Source: Rhododendron vialii (lineage: Eukaryota > Streptophyta > Magnoliopsida > Ericales > Ericaceae). Taken from it: a stretch of 64,000 bases of DNA. The notes under the pieces are model-generated. The model was not told the DNA's origin. It was given only the letters and a program-made list of their open reading frames with translations, and did no database searches. The DNA is taken from assembly GCF_030253575.1 (NCBI RefSeq), contig NC_080561.1:36265564-36329563 (forward strand), in the 5' to 3' direction. Positions 60,216 to 64,000 of this stretch are shown here, piece after piece; within the stretch, counting starts at the first letter, position 1, and the number at the start of each line of letters is the position of its first letter. The translations under genes were made by a program, and so were the position numbers.

Positions 60216-60946
60216 AATGGCATCTTCACATAGCAATAAGTGCCCCACTCTGTGATAAACGTCGTTTTCTCTTGGTCCTCGGGCGCAACAGAGATCTGGT
60301 TGTATCCTGGGAATCCGTCGACAAAAAAGAGCAAGGCATGCCCCGCCGTGTTGTCCACAAGCACGTCAATGTGTGGCAAGGGAAAACTGTCTTTTGGGCT
60401 TGCCTTGTTTAAGTCCCTGAAGTCGACGCAGACTCGGATTCTCTCGTCCTTCTTGGGGACAGGCACGATGTTGGCGACCCATTTGGGGTACTCTGCGACC
60501 CTTATGAACCCTGCGTCAATCTGCTTGGTAACCTCTTCTTTGATTTTCTGAACCCAATCCAGCCTCATCCTGGGGAGCTTTTGTTTGACAGGGACAACCC
60601 CGGGCTCTAACGGGATTCGATGTTGTACTATTTCGGGATCGATGCCGGGCATATCCTTGTGGGACCATGCGAAAACCTCGGAGAATTCTTTGAGAAGCTC
60701 GATTGTTCCAGCGTGATTTTTCAGGGACAGATTTGCACCAATTTGCATCATGCGGGGGTCATCCTCATCTTTCAAATTTATAAAAATTACTTCTTCTTTT
60801 AGAGGCTGAGCACGCCTTTCGTCTTCCTTTTCGATGAGGGAACGCAACTCAGCCGGAATGTTCCTGTCGAAGTTTGTTCCTTCATCGTCAGGGTCGACAC
60901 AGTTTATATAGAAGCTAGCAAAGTAGTCAGAAGCAGGATCATGCAT
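60190..60946 (-). pseudogene. Gypsy reverse transcriptase, first half only
   Basis: Open frame with DEDDPRMMQIGANLS, FAWSHKDMPGIDPEIVQHRI, then the RT fingers: WVANIVPVPKKDERIRVCVD, FRDLNKASPKDSFPLPHID, GYNQISVAPEDQEKTTF, ending YVKMPFGL. The catalytic YVDD-type box should follow about 35 residues later but is deleted. Upstream, a TAA separates it from the protease region (near 60990). Confidence 0.92.
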
Positions 60947-60989
60947 TTCATAAAGCCCAACAGGGTTGCCAAGTACAAACGACTCAAAC

Positions 60990-61901
60990 TCAAATTAAAA
61001 GCTACGACGTGGAGGGCCGAGAGGCACAAACTCCGACTCTGAGCTAGCGTAGACTCGACAGACTCTGTGTCAGATTCAGATACATCGTCAATGCATGTCA
61101 GGCGTGGAGTGAAAATGCAGTTCTTCACCCTCGCCAACCAAACCTACTTGGGAGAACAGCATCTCCAGATTTCCCTGATCGAAAGCCCCCCAGCCAGTCA
61201 GTCTTTTCCTTGATCCGACCTAGCTGTTTCTTGAATTCCCCCTTAGCGAGCTCCTCTTCGGCTATCTCCTCTTCACCATCGGACCAGGTGTCTGCAACAA
61301 AGATTTCGAAGCCTAGCAGCGAAGTGCAAGTCTCTGGATCCCAAAATGGCTTTATCTGTCCTGAGTAAGCAGAGCCTCCTCCTTCCCGAACAAAATAGCT
61401 ATCGGGGTTACCAAAAAGGGTCTGAGGTTTTTCCGTGTCTTTCCTCTTTTTGGCGTCTTTGGCCGGTGGAGTGTAACCCAAACCAAAGCGGCCTTCGGTG
61501 AAAGGAAAGACAGGGAACTCAGCGATTCCTTGTTGGTTGATCCCGAGTCCTAGGCCAGGCATGAATGACATTTTCCTCATCATCTCGAGGACAGTTGAAC
61601 TTATGGTAAAATCATCATCCATGGCGATGGCGAGGACTGAGCCCAACGTGTCAAAAGAGAAACCTCCAAAGTCTGAGTCTTCCTCCCCGTGCATAATTCC
61701 CAAAACAGGCGTTCCATCATCCGAGAGCGGGCGGATTCCAGAATCTCCACAGATCGTCAAAGTCCCGGTAGGGAGCCCCAGCATGACCTTTTGATACAGA
61801 GTTGAAGGCACCGCGATGATGTCGGCCCTATGAAGCCATGGCCTGCCCAGCAGCAGGTTAAAGGTAGCAGGGACATCGACGACGTGGAATTCCACATCCA
61901 T
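60990..61901 (-). pseudogene. Protease to RT linker region of the polyprotein
   Basis: Starts with DVEFHVVDVPATFNLLLGRP, the C-terminal retropepsin strand (LLGRPWLH), and continues with SFMPGLGLGINQQGIAEF and GRFGLGYTPP, a G-patch-like motif usual at this place in Tat-type elements. A frameshift near 61130 moves the continuing text (RVKNCIFTPRLTCIDDVSES) to another frame. Confidence 0.8.
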
Positions 61902-61942
61902 TTCAAAGCCCTCAGCATCGAGTTTCAGAATCAGAGTCCCTT

Positions 61943-62539
61943 CTACGGCACGGCGAGTTCTGTCATATGCTTTGACGGTGTTAAGTCATTCTTTGTAAGC
62001 CCTAAGCGGTAGGCAACCCTCATTGGGCAAACATTGATGGCAGAACCATTGTCGATTAACACAGTTGGCACCCAATGTCCCCGGCACTTGACGGTGATGT
62101 GGAGCGGGCGGTTATGAGCGGTTCCTTCGACGGGCAGACCCCTTTCGGTAAACGTGACGGAGTGCTTAGAGAGGAGCGGTAGTACAAGGGCAATCATGGC
62201 CTTGGGGGTAATGTTAGTTGGTACCGTAAGCCGGGCCAATGCCGAGGACAGCTTTTTGCGATGCTCCTTTGATGATGATATCAAACCCCAGATAGACACA
62301 GTGGCCGGGATTCGTTCGAGCTGTTTCAGAATAGCATCTTCTTCGGGAACCCCACTTGGAAAGATCGAATCATTCTTCTGAGCGGCGGGAGCGGTGGCAT
62401 TCTGAGCAAGCGGATTGGACGAGCTTCCAGCCTGAAGATTAGACGGCTGGAATACTCGACCGCTCCTTGTGACGTTGGCAACATCCCACCAGGAAGACGA
62501 GTCAACAAAATCCCACAGATCGGCTAGCACCTCTTCCAA
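61943..62539 (-). pseudogene. Gypsy protease (retropepsin) region
   Basis: Contains VPTVLIDNGSAINVCPM, the aspartic protease active site; plant Tat-type elements have D-N-G-S here rather than D-T/S-G. A single-base shift just after LTKNDL displaces the expected continuation (VKAYDRTRRAVEGTLILKLD) by one frame, so protease is split from the part at 61901. Confidence 0.88.
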
Positions 62540-62560
62540 CTTGCGTTTTCCTTTGTCTGT

Positions 62561-63163
62561 TTACGCAACTGTTGAGGTCGAGTCTGGTCCCAGAGCTGAG
62601 TCCCATTCCAAATCTTTCATCACTAGTCCTTCCCAAAAAGTAGGATCCTGCGCATCATCTTCTTCAAAGGGTGCCCCCGGGTTGGTGACAAACGGAACGT
62701 CCCAGAATCCTCCGTCGACAAGGGCAGTGTTGATAGTCCACACTTCGCTTCCCATGTTCAGATCGACAATATTGTCCACATCCTAAATATTGGCAGGCGG
62801 CGGAGTTTTGATGGTTTCCTCTGCATCCCAAAGATCAGCAGGAGGTGCATCCAGGACCATGATCGAGCAGTCATCCTCGGGAGCAGAAATAAGAGGGCGA
62901 GGCTGTTCCACAGAGACAATGTCAAGAATAGGATCAAACTCATGGATGCGGCGGTCGACCGTGCCAGCAATCGAATTCACCAAAGGTAACGTGGCGCCAA
63001 GTGGGCGACGGACATCGGGCACGATCTTCCCTTCTTGATAGTAACCCCAGTATTCCTCACTGATACCATTTTGGTCCAAATCAGCCTTGAGACCTTGACC
63101 TATTTGCCATTCATCAGGTCGTGGATCCCATACGTACTCTTCAGCTTCTACCTCAACTTGGTC
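62561..63163 (-). pseudogene. Gag to protease linker of the retroelement
   Basis: Two open stretches, 62783-63079 and 62561-62779, with acidic text (APEDDCSIMVLDAPPADLWD; DDAQDPTFWEGLVMKDLEW) separated by a TAG. This acidic spacer is common between zinc knuckle and protease in Tat gag-pol. No catalytic motif. Confidence 0.65.
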
Positions 63164-64000
63164 TAGCTCAGGCTGGTGAGTGCGAACAAAGAGAGATCGT
63201 CCAGAGGGTCAGCCTGTGCTGCATTCCATTCTCCTTCCCACTGGTTTAGCCACATCTGATTGACTTGAGGGTGTGCGGGAAACCCCATGTTGTACTGCTC
63301 GATCCAATTGGTACAAAGCTCCTCCCATTCCCTAGCTTTGTCTTCCATGGCCCATCCAGCTGCCATCATGTTAACACTTGGCTCAGAAAGAAAGGGTACG
63401 TTTGGTCTAGGTTTGCTGGCTGAGGTAATATGGTCGGTGGGGTTGAATATGGTGGAGCTGAGAGTTATCTGGTTTACTCGAGGGTTGGAGTCGTGTTTAG
63501 GCAAGGAATTGGTTATGACATTGGGTTTAGTAGGTGGGGTTGGAAGGGTACCATTGTCCACCAAATCTTGTATCGCATGACGAAGGCGATAACAAGAGTA
63601 AGTGTAATGGCCGGGCATCTGGTGATATGCACAGAAAGCATTGGGGTTATGACTGGAGGGTGGATTTTGAGGAAGCGGAGTTGGGGCTAAAGGCATGAGG
63701 TGTTTGGTTTTGACTAGCTTCTCCAATACCGAGGAAAGTGGCGCCTTGAAATTGGGGAAGTTACGGGGTTGGTTGCGGTCTCGGGGTCTTTGAGGGGTTT
63801 GAACTTGGTTGACATTGGCGACGTGATTGGAGCTTTGGGCAGAGGCATTGTTAGCAGAAGTTGTGTTGGCATAACTGTTGCCACCAAACAGAGCAGTGCT
63901 GTTTCCAGTGTACGCACGAGATTTTGACTTTGAAGCTGAAGTAGAAGAGGAAGTGTCACTTCTGGGTAGAACACCGGTTTGGAGAGCTTCTTCGATGGCC
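63163..64000 (-). CDS. Gag C-terminal part, continues beyond window
   Basis: Open to the window edge in one frame. Contains the zinc knuckle-like CAYHQMPGHYTYSC, then YRLRHAIQDLVDNGTL, a wording characteristic of plant gypsy gag. Upstream it is rich in Ser/Asn/Thr (SRAYTGNSTALFGG). The capsid part lies above 64000. The open frame ends at 63163. Confidence 0.85.
   Translation of the reverse strand, partial: AIEEALQTGVLPRSDTSSSTSASKSKSRAYTGNSTALFGGNSYANTTSANNASAQSSNHVANVNQVQTPQRPRDRNQPRNFPNFKAPLSSVLEKLVKTKHLMPLAPTPLPQNPPSSHNPNAFCAYHQMPGHYTYSCYRLRHAIQDLVDNGTLPTPPTKPNVITNSLPKHDSNPRVNQITLSSTIFNPTDHITSASKPRPNVPFLSEPSVNMMAAGWAMEDKAREWEELCTNWIEQYNMGFPAHPQVNQMWLNQWEGEWNAAQADPLDDLSLFALTSLS

Larger units (their letters stand above)
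49365..64000 (-). mobile_element. Ty3/gypsy retrotransposon, Tat/Ogre type, 5' end outside window
   Basis: Order on the minus strand from the window edge: gag, protease, reverse transcriptase (truncated), integrase, then a long 3' region with two genes on the opposite strand, a minisatellite and the 3' LTR. The Tat lineage is known for long 3' regions carrying extra ORFs and tandem repeats, for the LTR start TGTAGACACC, and for the DNGS-type protease active site seen here. Multiple stops and frameshifts show that this copy is no longer autonomous. Confidence 0.8.

Noticed and set aside
1..64000. tRNA, rRNA, CRISPR arrays, bacterial-type operators
   Set aside because: None seen. Direct repeats here are tandem duplications or microsatellites without spacer structure, and pol III-type boxes are only in SINE-like remnants.

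Overview
The window is plant nuclear DNA, probably from a core eudicot: AT-rich spacers, many small GT-AG introns, chloroplast- and organelle-type plant genes, dense MITEs, (CT)n microsatellites and a Ty3/gypsy element. The lineage cannot be fixed from the sequence; an Ericales-like shrub or tree is only a guess. I rebuilt the genes exon by exon from translated homology, GT-AG borders and codon phase. Family assignments rest on remembered conserved wording, since no search could be run.

Layout. 1-4.1 kb: a decayed minus-strand relic of MSH1 (organellar MutS homologue) with exons missing and one in-frame stop. 4.1-8 kb: repeats. 8.1-12.7 kb and 18.7-23.7 kb: two tandem, apparently intact minus-strand lambda-class glutathione S-transferase genes, ten exons each, with TATA boxes and TGACG motifs upstream. 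Between and after them lie several foldback elements, including a 511-bp element with a perfect 9-bp target duplication and a MITE sitting in (TA)n. 27.0-33.9 kb: an intact 14-exon TERC gene (thylakoid TerC family, 381 aa), minus strand. 34-38.5 kb: MITEs and a poly-A retroposon. 38.6-41.6 kb and 45.7-48.5 kb: two tandem plus-strand genes that join duplicated glutamate/lysine-rich exon cassettes to a C-terminal cystatin-like domain; the second begins with an F-box-like exon. A broken copy of TERC exon 2 lies just upstream of the second gene.

49.4 kb to the end: a minus-strand Ty3/gypsy element of Tat/Ogre type. From low to high coordinate it shows a 3' LTR inserted in a LINE fragment, a 30-bp minisatellite, a multi-exon plant-mobile-domain (PMD) gene on the opposite strand, a decayed second antisense ORF, then integrase, reverse transcriptase, protease and gag reading toward lower coordinates. 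Its pol is damaged by stops, frameshifts and a patchwork junction that removes the second half of RT and RNase H. The 5' LTR is outside the window.

Most unusual: (i) the two cassette-exon cystatin-like genes; (ii) the antisense PMD gene with a dispersed CTGGCGYRCGCCAG palindrome in the same retroelement; (iii) CT-repeat tracts starting right after 5' splice sites in several unrelated genes.
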